Below, piece after piece: positions 25,032-33,800 of a stretch of 64,000 nt of DNA (position 1 is the first letter of the stretch; each line of letters begins with the position of its first letter). Where the stretch lies: NCBI RefSeq assembly GCF_002197845.1, contig NZ_NIDE01000008.1:310001-374000 (forward strand), given 5' to 3'. The notes under the pieces are model-generated. The model had not been told where the DNA came from and searched no databases. It was given only the letters and a program-made list of their open reading frames with translations. This DNA is from Fimbriiglobus ruber (GTDB lineage Bacteria > Planctomycetota > Planctomycetia > Gemmatales > Gemmataceae). The position numbers and the translations under genes are program-made.

Positions 25032-25340
25032 GTTCGTGTCCTCGTTTAAAGCCCGAAAGATCCTTGCGTCTAGCGGGCTCAGCATGTGGGGAAAAAACTC
25101 GACTTTGAAGAGCAACTTGGTCGTGTTGAAAAAGATATCGACATAATCACGACTTATCCAGTCGTAAAAGTCGTGTTTTATGGTTTCAAAATCACAAAAT
25201 CATATTTAATAAAGACTTAAAATTTTCATAAATAACAATGGCTCAGTTCCTGACGAATTGGGTTCGTTTTGCAAAAATCCATTTTCCAGACCATGCACCC
25301 GCGAAAGCGACTCAAAATCTGACATCGGATCGTGTGATAA
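25032..25340. other. AT-rich upstream region of the pseudopilin gene
   Basis: Upstream region of the pseudopilin gene at 24030-25031. It contains an AT-rich block (about 25130-25240) that is unusual for this GC-rich window and may hold its promoter. No gene is seen. The remaining 25591-25797 holds the second direct repeat of the palindromic element and the leader of the next gene. Confidence 0.45.
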
Positions 25341-25388
25341 GATTTGGCGCAGTGGGAGACGGGAAAATGACTTCGGGAAAAAAAGCTC

Positions 25389-25590
25389 GGCTCATGAAGC
25401 GTCAGAAGTGGAAGCATCACGACGTAATGAGCGCACCGGCGCTCGGCGCGGGTCTCCGACCCCGCCGTTCGACCCGACCGCAGGTCTCCCGTCCCACGGC
25501 TCGTGCCCATCCGGTCGGTGTCTCGTGCGGCGTGCGTCGGGAGACCTGCGGTCGGCCGAATGGCGGGGTCGGAGACCCGCGCCGAGCGCC
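25389..25590. repeat. palindromic hairpin repeat, copy 1
   Basis: Arms 25438-25491 and 25538-25590, nearly perfect over about 53 bp, with a 46-nt loop. It starts with ggctcatgaagcg, also present in copy 2, and ends gccgagcgcc. Direct repeats of about 48 bp (25341 and 25591, beginning gatttggcgcagtg) flank it, 250 bp apart. Lies in the intergenic region before the 25798 gene; no coding frame is credible. Confidence 0.85.
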
Positions 25591-25797
25591 GATTTGGCGC
25601 AGTGTGAGACGGCAAAATGACTTCGGGTAAAAAAGGCTCTTCCTTGCCCGCTCCCAGCCGTTCAGATGCTGTGCTTCTTCGCTCCTTGGATGAGTTACCG
25701 AGACGTGGTTGCCGGATTCGCGTATAAGTTGCCGATGTAACCCCCGTGGCTAATCCCGATATCGGGCCGAACCATTCGTTGCGAACGGGAGAACGAC

Positions 25798-26904
25798 GTG
25801 ACGGTCCAACCCCTCGACTTGAGCCGGCTCAAGGTCTTCCCGCTCGCCGAACGGAAGAGCCTGACCCGGGCGGACGACATCCTGATCGCCCCGGACGACC
25901 CACCCAAGCCGTGTCCGGAACCGATCGCCCGACTCGTCCGGGAGTGCGCCGAGCAGGTCGCGGCGGCCCGCGAGCGGGACGCGAGCGTGATGCTCATTTA
26001 CGGCGCCCATCTCCTCCGCAACGGGGCCGCCCGCGTGCTCGAACGCATGATGGCCCGCGGGTGGCTGACCCACCTCGCTACGAACGGGGCCGGCACGATT
26101 CACGACTGGGAATACGCCTGGTTCGGAGCCTCGACCGAGAGCGTCGAGATGGGCGTCGCGGGTGGGACGTTCGGCACCTGGCACGAGACGGCGACCAACA
26201 TCCACCTCGCGATCATGGTGGGAGCCGTGGACGGCCTCGGGTACGGCCGTTCGCTCGGCCGTCTGATCGCGGAAGACGGCGTCACACTCCCTTCGCCGGA
26301 GGATTTGGCGCGTCAGATCGCCGCCGCCCCAGCTGACCCGCTCGCCGGACCGCGGGTCGAACTCCTGCGGGCGATGCGCGAACACGGCTGGCCAGCCGGG
26401 CGCATGACCGTCTCGCACAACTGGAAGCACGCCTCGATTCTGGCCCAGGCTTACCACCACCAGGTTCCCGTGACCGTTCACCCGGGCATCGGGTACGACA
26501 TCATCTCGAACCACCCGATTTTTAACGGGGCGGTGATCGGCCGGGCCGCGGAGTGGGATTTCAAATTGTTCGGCGGTTCGGTGAACGGCCTCGATGGCGG
26601 AGTCGTTTTGTCCGTCGGGTCGGCCATCATGGGGCCGCAGGTGTTTGAAAAGAGCCTGAGTTGCGTGAACAACCTCCGCCTCCAGGCCGGTCGCGACGTC
26701 GTCCGCGGACACACGATTTACGTGGTCGATCTTCAGGACGGCGGCGGATGGGACTGGACGACTGGGGAACCGCCGAAGTCGAACCCGGCGTACTACCTTC
26801 GCTTCTGCAAAAGCTACTCGCGAATGGGCGGGGCGATGCAATACGTCCAGTGCGACAACGCGGCGTTCGTCCACAGCCTCTACCACGCCCTCTGCCGCGG
26901 TTGA
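25798..26904 (+). CDS. conserved protein, possibly deoxyhypusine-synthase-like
   Basis: 368 residues from GTG 25798. The pattern YGAHLLRNGAARVLERMMARG, then THLATNGAGTIHDWEYAWFG and VTVHPGIGYDIISNHPIFNG, is that of a Rossmann-like NAD-binding conserved family with some likeness to deoxyhypusine/homospermidine synthases. The Lys in MTVSHNWKHASIL could be the functional lysine, but I cannot verify this. Bacteria lack eIF5A, so the substrate would be different, perhaps a polyamine. The protein has no signal peptide or TM segment. It converges with the amidotransferase gene (32 bp between stops). Family assignment is tentative; existence of the gene is certain. Confidence 0.7.
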   Translation: MTVQPLDLSRLKVFPLAERKSLTRADDILIAPDDPPKPCPEPIARLVRECAEQVAAARERDASVMLIYGAHLLRNGAARVLERMMARGWLTHLATNGAGTIHDWEYAWFGASTESVEMGVAGGTFGTWHETATNIHLAIMVGAVDGLGYGRSLGRLIAEDGVTLPSPEDLARQIAAAPADPLAGPRVELLRAMREHGWPAGRMTVSHNWKHASILAQAYHHQVPVTVHPGIGYDIISNHPIFNGAVIGRAAEWDFKLFGGSVNGLDGGVVLSVGSAIMGPQVFEKSLSCVNNLRLQAGRDVVRGHTIYVVDLQDGGGWDWTTGEPPKSNPAYYLRFCKSYSRMGGAMQYVQCDNAAFVHSLYHALCRG

Positions 26905-26936
26905 GCGCGTGCGGAAATGGGCTCGCGGCGTAGTGG

Positions 26937-27677
26937 TTATCCACCTGCCGCCGAGACGAACGACGCGAACAGGCGGCGCATACACGGCTGGGTGCGGATC
27001 AACTCTTCGGGGTGCCACTGGGCACCGATCAGGAACTGATCGCCGGTTCCCTCGACGCCTTCGATGATCCCGTCCGGCGAAAACCCGGTCGCCCGCAAGC
27101 CGTCCGCGAGGTGCTTGATAGCCTGGTGGTGCAGGCTGTTTACCGGCACCACGCTCTCGCCCAGGATGTCCGCGAGCCGCGACCCCGACGAGATCGCGGC
27201 CTCGTGCGCCAGATAGGTCCGGTCGGTGTGCGACGGGGTGGTGAAGTAGTCGTGCTTGAGCGCGGCCGGGACCTCGGTGGCGATGTCCTGGTAGAGCGTT
27301 CCGCCCAGAGCGACGTTCAGGATCTGGATGCCGCGGCAGACCGCCAGGACCGGCAACCCGCGCCCGGCCGCGTGGTGAATCGCGGCGATCTCGACGTCGT
27401 CACGGGCCGGGTCCGTCGGCCCGCACGCGGCCGACTTCGGCTCGCCGTACCGGTCGGGGTCGATGTCCGCCCCGCCGACCAGGAACACCCCGTCGAGCCG
27501 GGCGAAGATCTCCTCCAGGCCCGCGGAGTCGTCCTGGAGCGAGGGAATGATCCACGGCACGGCGCCGACGGCCCGGAGCGCTTCGACGTACTTGTATCCC
27601 ATCATCCAACACGCGCTACGCTCGCCGGACACCTCGGCGAGGGTTTGCGTGATGAGCCCGATGACCGGTCGCCCCAT
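26937..27677 (-). CDS. class I glutamine amidotransferase-like gamma-glutamyl hydrolase (PuuD type, peptidase C26)
   Basis: 246 residues from ATG 27677, with GAGGT just upstream. The GATase-1 triad is clear: the nucleophile Cys in LAVCRGIQILNVALGG, and His and Glu in IGAQWHPEELI; NSLHHQAIK is also conserved in the C26 group. The fold suggests hydrolysis of gamma-glutamyl amides such as gamma-glutamyl-GABA in putrescine breakdown. The neighbour at 25798 may act on polyamines, which would fit, but that is inference. No puu operon partners are present. Confidence 0.88.
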   Translation of the reverse strand: MGRPVIGLITQTLAEVSGERSACWMMGYKYVEALRAVGAVPWIIPSLQDDSAGLEEIFARLDGVFLVGGADIDPDRYGEPKSAACGPTDPARDDVEIAAIHHAAGRGLPVLAVCRGIQILNVALGGTLYQDIATEVPAALKHDYFTTPSHTDRTYLAHEAAISSGSRLADILGESVVPVNSLHHQAIKHLADGLRATGFSPDGIIEGVEGTGDQFLIGAQWHPEELIRTQPCMRRLFASFVSAAGG

Positions 27678-27815
27678 GACCACCTCGCACCAATAAGTCC
27701 CACGTTCAGAAGACGACGGTCAGGGCGTAGCGACCCCGGATCGGCCGTCGAAACCGATCCGACCCGCGGAGAGGAATGCGTAAACGGGGCACGCGGAAGG
27801 GGGAACGTGGGCTAG

Positions 27816-28772
27816 TTACCGCCGCAGGAGCCACCGCGTCGGGGCGCCGTTTTTCGGCCCGTCGCTGACGACGAGTAACTCGTATTCCGTGCCGGACTGC
27901 TTGAGTACGGCCACGCCTTCGAGTTTCCCGGCGCTTTTCGGGGCTTTGGGGAATTCGGCCAGAAGGGTCGTCTTCCCGGGGTTTTCCGGAGCCAGGCCGT
28001 CTTTGCCGTCCCAGTGGTAGAGGCGGGTCGAGGCGTCCCCGTCTCCCATCGGACCGGCCAGAACGAGAAACCCGTCCGCGACGGCGACCAGATCGCGGAC
28101 GCCGCGGCCGTCGAGATTAATGTACCCCACGTTCGCCGTCCCCGCGGGGTCGGCGAACGTGCAGTTGAGGACCGGCACCCAGTTGTCGCGGAGGACCGGC
28201 CCGCGGAAGCCGAAATACAGTCGCCCGGCTTTGAATGCAAGCCCTTCAATGTCAATTCCGTTTTCTTTACTCGCCTGCACCGCGAACGGGCCGAGAACCT
28301 TGTGATTCTTCAACACGTCCCGGAGCGAGGTCGTCTTCACCTCGCCCGGCTTCCCGTCATCTCCCAAGGTGAACTGGAACACCTGTGCACGGCTCGGCTT
28401 GTCGTCCACCGAACCCACGCCCCCGCCGCCCTTCTGGCCAATGTTTCGAATCCGGTTGTGCGACCCGGAGACGTAAACCGTGGCCCCGTCCGCCGCGACC
28501 GCCTCAATGTCGATTTCCATGTCGGGCGGCCCGAGTGGGAGCGTGTAGGCGACTTCATACCCGCCCTCAATCTTCCTCATCACTTCGACCGTCGGGGACT
28601 CGTCCGACACCACGACGCGAAAATCCCCGGCCACGGCGGCGCCGCTAACATCGTTCGGCCCGCCGATCTCGCCCTTAAATTCGACCGGCCCGATCGGGGT
28701 CAGCCTGGGTGCGTTGTCGTCAGCGAGGGCGGTGGCGGCGAACACGCACAGTAAAATCGCAACGCGGGGCAT
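27816..28772 (-). CDS. secreted DUF3616-like protein
   Basis: 318 residues: a signal peptide (MPRVAILLCVFAATALA) and a beta-propeller-like body with SDESPTVEVMRKIEGGY, DIEAVAADGATVYVSGSHNR and EGVAVLKQSGTEYELLVVSDG. The EIDIEAVA and GIDIEGLAF motifs are those of DUF3616 proteins. No catalytic residues are known for the family, and a role in binding or in an esterase-like reaction remains open. The gene stands alone, between an amidotransferase gene and an unrelated small gene. Confidence 0.75.
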   Translation of the reverse strand: MPRVAILLCVFAATALADDNAPRLTPIGPVEFKGEIGGPNDVSGAAVAGDFRVVVSDESPTVEVMRKIEGGYEVAYTLPLGPPDMEIDIEAVAADGATVYVSGSHNRIRNIGQKGGGGVGSVDDKPSRAQVFQFTLGDDGKPGEVKTTSLRDVLKNHKVLGPFAVQASKENGIDIEGLAFKAGRLYFGFRGPVLRDNWVPVLNCTFADPAGTANVGYINLDGRGVRDLVAVADGFLVLAGPMGDGDASTRLYHWDGKDGLAPENPGKTTLLAEFPKAPKSAGKLEGVAVLKQSGTEYELLVVSDGPKNGAPTRWLLRR

Positions 28773-28879
28773 GGTGTATCTCTGAGAAAATCGACCCGGC
28801 GACGAGTTATTATAGTCCCACTAACAAGTGTACTGCCCCGGTGGATTATGAAAACATCGATAATTTTACTGTTGTAATC

Positions 28880-29374
28880 CTATTTTATGTTCCCGGAATC
28901 GGCTTCCCCAAAACATATCAACCAGTCCGGAATCACGCCCGCGGCGGCTTGCGTTTCTTGATCGGTGGCGGACGGCTCGAGAACTTCACGAACAACGATC
29001 ACAACTGACGAGACACCGGCGGGGCACCACACGTTCGCGGCTTCGCTCAGGCGGGCGGCCAGCCATTCTTCCTCCGCAAACTGCCGCCTACCGCGGTCTG
29101 CCAGTTCAGCGGTTTCTTCTCGCGAAAGGCATGTGGCCTGGTAGTGCTGGCCGTCCACGCTACCGGGGCCGGGCACCTCGTCGCCCATGAGCCAACGGTC
29201 GATCCATTCGCAATAGTAAACAAGGGGCAAAAGCGGGGCGTTGGCGCGAAGCGTAGTACAGAAACGATCGACCCCGGGCGGGTCGGGCTGCGAAGCCCAC
29301 GAACGGAAAAGCGTAGCTGCCAGATCTGCCGATTGACCGATCAGCGTCGCGACCGTCAACCGTTGTGTAGCCAT
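28880..29374 (-). CDS. hypothetical protein, 164 residues
   Basis: Starts MATQRLTVATLIGQSADLAA. No motif is recognised; the protein is mainly helical by eye, with an aromatic-rich stretch (LVYYCEWIDRWLMGDEVPG) and no TM segment. Codon use matches the surroundings. Divergent from the DUF4291 gene 110 bp away; the two could share a control region. Function unknown. Confidence 0.55.
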   Translation of the reverse strand: MATQRLTVATLIGQSADLAATLFRSWASQPDPPGVDRFCTTLRANAPLLPLVYYCEWIDRWLMGDEVPGPGSVDGQHYQATCLSREETAELADRGRRQFAEEEWLAARLSEAANVWCPAGVSSVVIVVREVLEPSATDQETQAAAGVIPDWLICFGEADSGNIK

Positions 29375-29485
29375 GGCTCATTGTCCAATTTGTTACCGGC
29401 TCGAATTGCGGCGAACCTCGCACCTGGTCAAGCCGTCGTACCTCTCAGCTGCCCGCTTCCCCCATGCGAACAGAGAATTGTTCCC

Positions 29486-30133
29486 GTGCTGCTGACCGAA
29501 CTGTACGCCGATCAGGTCAAGGTTTGGCCGAAAGCCGGCCGCCACATCCTCGCGCAGTATGACGACGAGACGGTCGTAGTCTACCAGGCGTATCGCGCGT
29601 CGATCGGCCGGTTCGCCGTCGAACACGGGCGATTCGGCGGGGATTTCCGTTACTCGCGCATGAGCTGGGTCAAACCCAACTTCCTCTGGATGATGTACCG
29701 TTCGGGCTGGGGAACAAAAGTGGACCAGGAAGTGACCTTGGCCCTGCGGATCAGGCGCACGTTTTTTGACGCGGTTTTAGCCGAGGCAGTTCCTTCCACC
29801 TGGGACCGGGAACAGTTCGCCACCGCTGACGAGTGGGAGCGGGCGGTCACCCGTTCGTCGGTGCGCTTGCAGTGGGACCCGGACCATCATCCGTCGGGGG
29901 CCAAGCTCGAACGCCGGGCCGTCCAACTCGGTTTACGAGGCGAGGTGTTGGAAGCGTTCGGCCAGCGGGAGTTGGTGGAAGTAATTGACCTGTCGGAGTT
30001 CGTCGCGGCTCAGCGGGAGCAGTTGGCGGCGGACGGGGTGGCGGCACTCGTCACCCCGCGCGAGCGTGTATACCGTCCGGCCGATCCGGCGGTCGCTTTA
30101 CGGTTGGGCCTCGCGGACGTAGAGATTGGATGA
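29486..30133 (+). CDS. DUF4291 family protein
   Basis: About 215 residues from GTG 29486 (VLLTELYADQVKVWPKAGRH); a longer frame back to 29144 overlaps the divergent gene and lacks conservation. DUF4291 hallmarks: HILAQYDDETVVVYQAYRAS, SRMSWVKPNFLWMMYRSGWG and RLQWDPDHHPSGAKLERRAV with the QLGLRG segment. The family is widespread in bacteria and fungi and its biochemical role is unknown. The ribosome binding site is weak, so the start is uncertain. It converges with the chitinase-like gene, with a hairpin between. Confidence 0.88.
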   Translation: MLLTELYADQVKVWPKAGRHILAQYDDETVVVYQAYRASIGRFAVEHGRFGGDFRYSRMSWVKPNFLWMMYRSGWGTKVDQEVTLALRIRRTFFDAVLAEAVPSTWDREQFATADEWERAVTRSSVRLQWDPDHHPSGAKLERRAVQLGLRGEVLEAFGQRELVEVIDLSEFVAAQREQLAADGVAALVTPRERVYRPADPAVALRLGLADVEIG

Positions 30134-30136
30134 ATT

Positions 30137-30176
30137 CGACCGGGCCGCCGGAAATCCCCTCGATCCGGCCCGGTCG
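30137..30176. terminator. bidirectional hairpin terminator
   Basis: Arms CGACCGGGCCG (30137-30147) and CGGCCCGGTCG (30166-30176), perfect over 11 bp, 18-nt loop. It begins four bases after the DUF4291 stop and lies between that gene and the convergent GH18 gene. Confidence 0.65.
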
Positions 30177-30198
30177 TGAATACCCACCGGCTACGAGG

Positions 30199-32238
30199 TC
30201 AGCCCACGAATGGTGCAAACGTGTCTACAAACTCGTATTGCGATTGAATCAAACTGCTGGAATTCGTGTCCACGTAACTGAGCGCCCCCGCCGGGCTTTG
30301 TTGGTCGCGGTTCAGTGACCACATCGACAACAGGCCGATTCCGTGCTGGGCGGCCCACGCTTCCAACTGCTGGGCGTCTGCGACCGTGAATGTTTCGGTC
30401 GTCAGGTCGTTCAACCCGATCATCGGGGTTACGCCGATCATCGCCCACCGTTGGGTCGCGGTGGTACTCGACCCGTACAGCGTGGTGAGCTGGCCGTATA
30501 AACTGGTCGCGGCCTCGATCGCGTAAGTGCCCATTTGGCCGGCCGGGTTCGGGGCCGCGTTGTCGCCGTAGTCCATCGCCATGATGTTGACGACGTCCAC
30601 CCGCGCACCGTATTGCTTGGCCGATTGCAGGACGTACAGGCCGTTCGCGTCGAGACCGGTCGGGAGGACCGGGAGGGTAAACCGAACGTTCAAATTGATG
30701 CCCGCGGCGGCCGCTTCCTTTTCCACGATCGCGATGGCCTGGGACCGCCGATCGATCGAGGCCTTGTCGGCCACCGCCGCCCCTTCGATGTCGAAGTCGA
30801 TGTGGGTCAGGTTGTACGTCTGGATCACTGACCAGTACGCGGCGGCAAGACTGTTGACGTTGGTGATGACCTGGGCCAACTCCAGCCCGCTCGCCCCGCC
30901 GAACGAGACCGCCACGTCTCCACCCAGAGCCCGCAGGGCCGTGATTTGCGATTGCAGCTGGGTGCTGAAAGTCGTACCGGCGGTTTCGTAAGTCGAGTAC
31001 CCGCCCCAGGCCGGCTGGCCTGATGGGTCAGCCGTGATGAACGCAAGGGTGAAGAACTTGTCTCCGGTTGCCTTCGCCGCCGACACGAAATCGTAAGTCG
31101 GCCACGCCGTCGCGTCGACGTAGGGGGCAACCACGTGGGCGGGCCAGGCCGGAGCGATCGGCGGGCTGACCGGTGCGGGATTCACCTGAACGGAGACGGT
31201 CGCCTGGGACGTGCCGCCGCGCCCGTCGGAGATGGCGTAGGTGAACGTGTCCGTCCCGGTGAACCCGGCGGCTGGGGTATACGTCACCGTCCCGTTGGTG
31301 TTCACGACGACCGACCCGTGGGCCGCCGGACCGGCCGAGGTGACCGACAGCGGGTCGCCGTCCGGGTCGGTGTCGTTCGCCAATACCGAGATCTGGACGG
31401 CTTGCCCGGCCGTGGTGACCGCCGAGTCGTTTACGGCGGTTGGGGCGTGGTTAACCGGCGGGACGGGCGGGGCGACCGGGGGTGGAGAAAGAGTGGTGCC
31501 GCCGACTGTGACTACCAGATCAGAGGCCGACACCCCGCCGGGGGTGGCGCCAAAGCCGATGTCCGCTGACCCGCCAGCCGGGATGGTCGAGTTCCAGGAC
31601 GCGGCGCTTACGGTGTAGCGATTACCAACGTGGCTCACAATCGTTCCGTTCCAGATCGAACTGATTTGGCCTGGGAAGTTAAACGAGACCTGCCAGTTCG
31701 ATGCGGCGGTGGCTCCGGTGTTTTTGAGTGTGATGTCGCCGTTCAGACCGCTGCCCCAGTCGCTCGTGGTGGCATAAGTCGCCTGAACGGAGGCGACCGG
31801 CGGGGGCACCGGGGGAGAGACTGGCGGGCTGGCGGGGGGAGAGGTCGCACCGCCATTGAGGGCGACCCCATCGAGGACGAACCCGTTCGCCGTGGTGGAA
31901 CCTGCCGCGGTCGCACCAACCGCGGTGGCGATGAAGCCGAATGACACCGACCCGCCGGCCGGGATCGAAGCGTCCCATCCGCTGTTCGTCACCGTGTAAT
32001 GATTGCCGGTGTGCGACACCATATTGGCGTCCCAGATGGACGTAATATTCGCCGACAAGGAAAACTGCAGATTGCTGAAGGCGACCGCGGCGGTGCCGTC
32101 GTTGGTCAGTTCGACCTGGCCCTGGAATCCGCTTCCCCAATTCTCCGTGACGGAGTAAATGGCGTGGGCGGCCGGGACCGAGCGGTCTTCCAGCCTATCG
32201 ATGTCGAGCCGGGAACGATGCAAGGGAGAGCGAGACAT
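30199..32238 (-). CDS. exported CBM2 / Ig-like / GH18 chitinase-like protein
   Basis: 679 residues from ATG 32238 (MSRSPLHRSRLDIDRLEDRSVPA), with AAAGGG upstream; the frame extends to 32475 but that part is not conserved. The LEDRSVPA motif is a common N-terminal feature of planctomycete surface proteins. Next are two cellulose-binding-like CBM2 modules (each with W-G-S-G and IPAGGS), Pro-rich linkers (PPVSPPVPPP), an Ig/cadherin-like module (NDTDPDGDPLSVTSAG) and a GH18 domain with the catalytic DxDxE in HIDFDIEGAA. It should be a secreted polysaccharide-binding enzyme for chitin-like or cellulose-like substrates. Confidence 0.88.
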   Translation of the reverse strand: MSRSPLHRSRLDIDRLEDRSVPAAHAIYSVTENWGSGFQGQVELTNDGTAAVAFSNLQFSLSANITSIWDANMVSHTGNHYTVTNSGWDASIPAGGSVSFGFIATAVGATAAGSTTANGFVLDGVALNGGATSPPASPPVSPPVPPPVASVQATYATTSDWGSGLNGDITLKNTGATAASNWQVSFNFPGQISSIWNGTIVSHVGNRYTVSAASWNSTIPAGGSADIGFGATPGGVSASDLVVTVGGTTLSPPPVAPPVPPVNHAPTAVNDSAVTTAGQAVQISVLANDTDPDGDPLSVTSAGPAAHGSVVVNTNGTVTYTPAAGFTGTDTFTYAISDGRGGTSQATVSVQVNPAPVSPPIAPAWPAHVVAPYVDATAWPTYDFVSAAKATGDKFFTLAFITADPSGQPAWGGYSTYETAGTTFSTQLQSQITALRALGGDVAVSFGGASGLELAQVITNVNSLAAAYWSVIQTYNLTHIDFDIEGAAVADKASIDRRSQAIAIVEKEAAAAGINLNVRFTLPVLPTGLDANGLYVLQSAKQYGARVDVVNIMAMDYGDNAAPNPAGQMGTYAIEAATSLYGQLTTLYGSSTTATQRWAMIGVTPMIGLNDLTTETFTVADAQQLEAWAAQHGIGLLSMWSLNRDQQSPAGALSYVDTNSSSLIQSQYEFVDTFAPFVG

Positions 32239-32503
32239 GTGAAGCCCTTTCGATCCAAAGTGTGAGAAAGAGTCGTACTCGGTGAACGGTCCGAGGAGCA
32301 TGTGGACAGTTCGGAAGAATGGGTGCGGACCTAACACCGCGATCGAGAATTTTTTCAGCCACTTCGCGGTCGTTTTTGAGTTGTGGATCGCACGGAAAAT
32401 GATCGGGTAGCAATAGCCACAGAAAGGCGTCGATCGTCGTGGGCAGGCGGTCTCATTCCCGTGCGTAAAATGCACTTCTGGTCAGAACCGCACGGGGTTT
32501 TTC

Positions 32504-33769
32504 ATGCACGTTTTGCTCAACCCGGTCGGGAGCCACGGCGACGTTCACCCGTTTATCGGTCTCGGCCGGGCACTGGCGGCCCGCGGGCACCAGATAACAC
32601 TCATCACGGCGGCGCCGTTCCGCGGCCTGGCCGAAGCGAACGGGTGGGCGTTTGCCCAGGTCGGGACGGATGATTTCTTCGAGACGATGATCGGCAACCC
32701 CGATCTCTGGCACCCCCGCAAGTCGATCAGCCTGTTGTTCTCGGACTCCGGGATTCCGCAAACCCTTCGCGAGTCATTCGCGCACATCCAGTCCCGGTAC
32801 GTCCGCGGCGACACGGTTTTGGTGGCCGGGTCACTCGGGATGGCCGCCCGAATTGCCTACGACGCCCTGGGCATCCCGCTGGCTACCGTCCACCTTCAAC
32901 CGTCCCTGTTCGCCAGCGTCGAGGCTCCGCCGGTGTTCGCGACCGTCCGATTCCGTGGGTGGTGGCCCAGCTGGTTCCGGCGGTTCTTGTACTGGTTCGG
33001 AGACCGGGCGCTCGTCGACCCGAAACTCGGGCCGCACGTGAACGCATTTCGGCAGGAACTCGGGCTCGCGCCGGTCCGGCGGATTCTCGGCCGCTGGCTC
33101 CATTCGCCCCAACGAGTGATCGGATTCTTTCCCGATTGGTACGGGTCGGCCGGGGACTGGCCGCCGCAGGTTCGGACGACGGGATTTGTGTTCTATGACC
33201 GGGAAGAGAATCAGGAATTGCCGCCGAACGTCCGCTCGTTTTTGGATGCGGGTACGCCGCCGGTCGTGTTCACGTTCGGCTCGGCCATGCGGTTTGCCGG
33301 GCCGTATTTTGCGGTCGCGGTCGAAGCCTGTCGGCGGCTGGGTATTCGCGGGTTGCTGCTGGGTAAGGGACGTGACGTGGTTCCGCCCGACCTGCCGGCG
33401 AGCGTCCTCCACGCGGAATACGCCCCGTTCAGCCTGGTCCTACCACGGGCCGCAGCGGTTGTTCACCACGGCGGGATCGGGACGAGCGCGCAGGCCATGC
33501 AGGCGGGAATACGTCAGCTCATCGTCCCGTTCGCGTTCGACCAGCCGGACAACGCCGACCGACTCGCCCGGCTCGGAGTCGCGCGGGTTGTCTATCCGCG
33601 GGCGTTTAATACCACGAATGTCGCCACCGAACTCAAGACCCTGCTGACCGCGCCCGAGGTTGATCGCGCGTGTCAGGTCGTAGCGGCGAGATTCGCTGGG
33701 ACCGACCCGTTGGAGGAGACTTGCCGACTCGTTGAGGAACTTCGCGGCACCGACCGCCCGGTCGCGTAA
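32504..33769 (+). CDS. GT1-family glycosyltransferase (UGT/MGT-like)
   Basis: 421 residues. N-terminal acceptor-side motif NPVGSHGDVHPFIGLGRAL and C-terminal donor-side motif VVHHGGIGTSAQAMQAGIRQLIVPFAFDQPDNADRL are those of sterol or macrolide glucosyltransferases (GT-B fold). A nucleotide-sugar donor is likely; the acceptor may be a lipid or sterol. It has no signal peptide. It is a single gene between the exported GH18 protein and the kinase, with no clear operon partner. The start is at ATG 32504; the divergent GH18 gene begins 266 bp upstream. Confidence 0.88.
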   Translation: MHVLLNPVGSHGDVHPFIGLGRALAARGHQITLITAAPFRGLAEANGWAFAQVGTDDFFETMIGNPDLWHPRKSISLLFSDSGIPQTLRESFAHIQSRYVRGDTVLVAGSLGMAARIAYDALGIPLATVHLQPSLFASVEAPPVFATVRFRGWWPSWFRRFLYWFGDRALVDPKLGPHVNAFRQELGLAPVRRILGRWLHSPQRVIGFFPDWYGSAGDWPPQVRTTGFVFYDREENQELPPNVRSFLDAGTPPVVFTFGSAMRFAGPYFAVAVEACRRLGIRGLLLGKGRDVVPPDLPASVLHAEYAPFSLVLPRAAAVVHHGGIGTSAQAMQAGIRQLIVPFAFDQPDNADRLARLGVARVVYPRAFNTTNVATELKTLLTAPEVDRACQVVAARFAGTDPLEETCRLVEELRGTDRPVA

Positions 33770-33800
33770 TGTGGAGCTATCCGGTCCGCCCGACAACGGA

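Noticed and set aside
25437-25595. Palindromic repeat considered as an ordinary transcription terminator
   Set aside because: Arms of ~53 bp, three dispersed copies with covariation and flanking direct repeats are too large and regular for a terminator.
28014-28754. 246-codon plus-strand frame opposite the DUF3616 gene
   Set aside because: No signal peptide or motif; the opposite strand has both.
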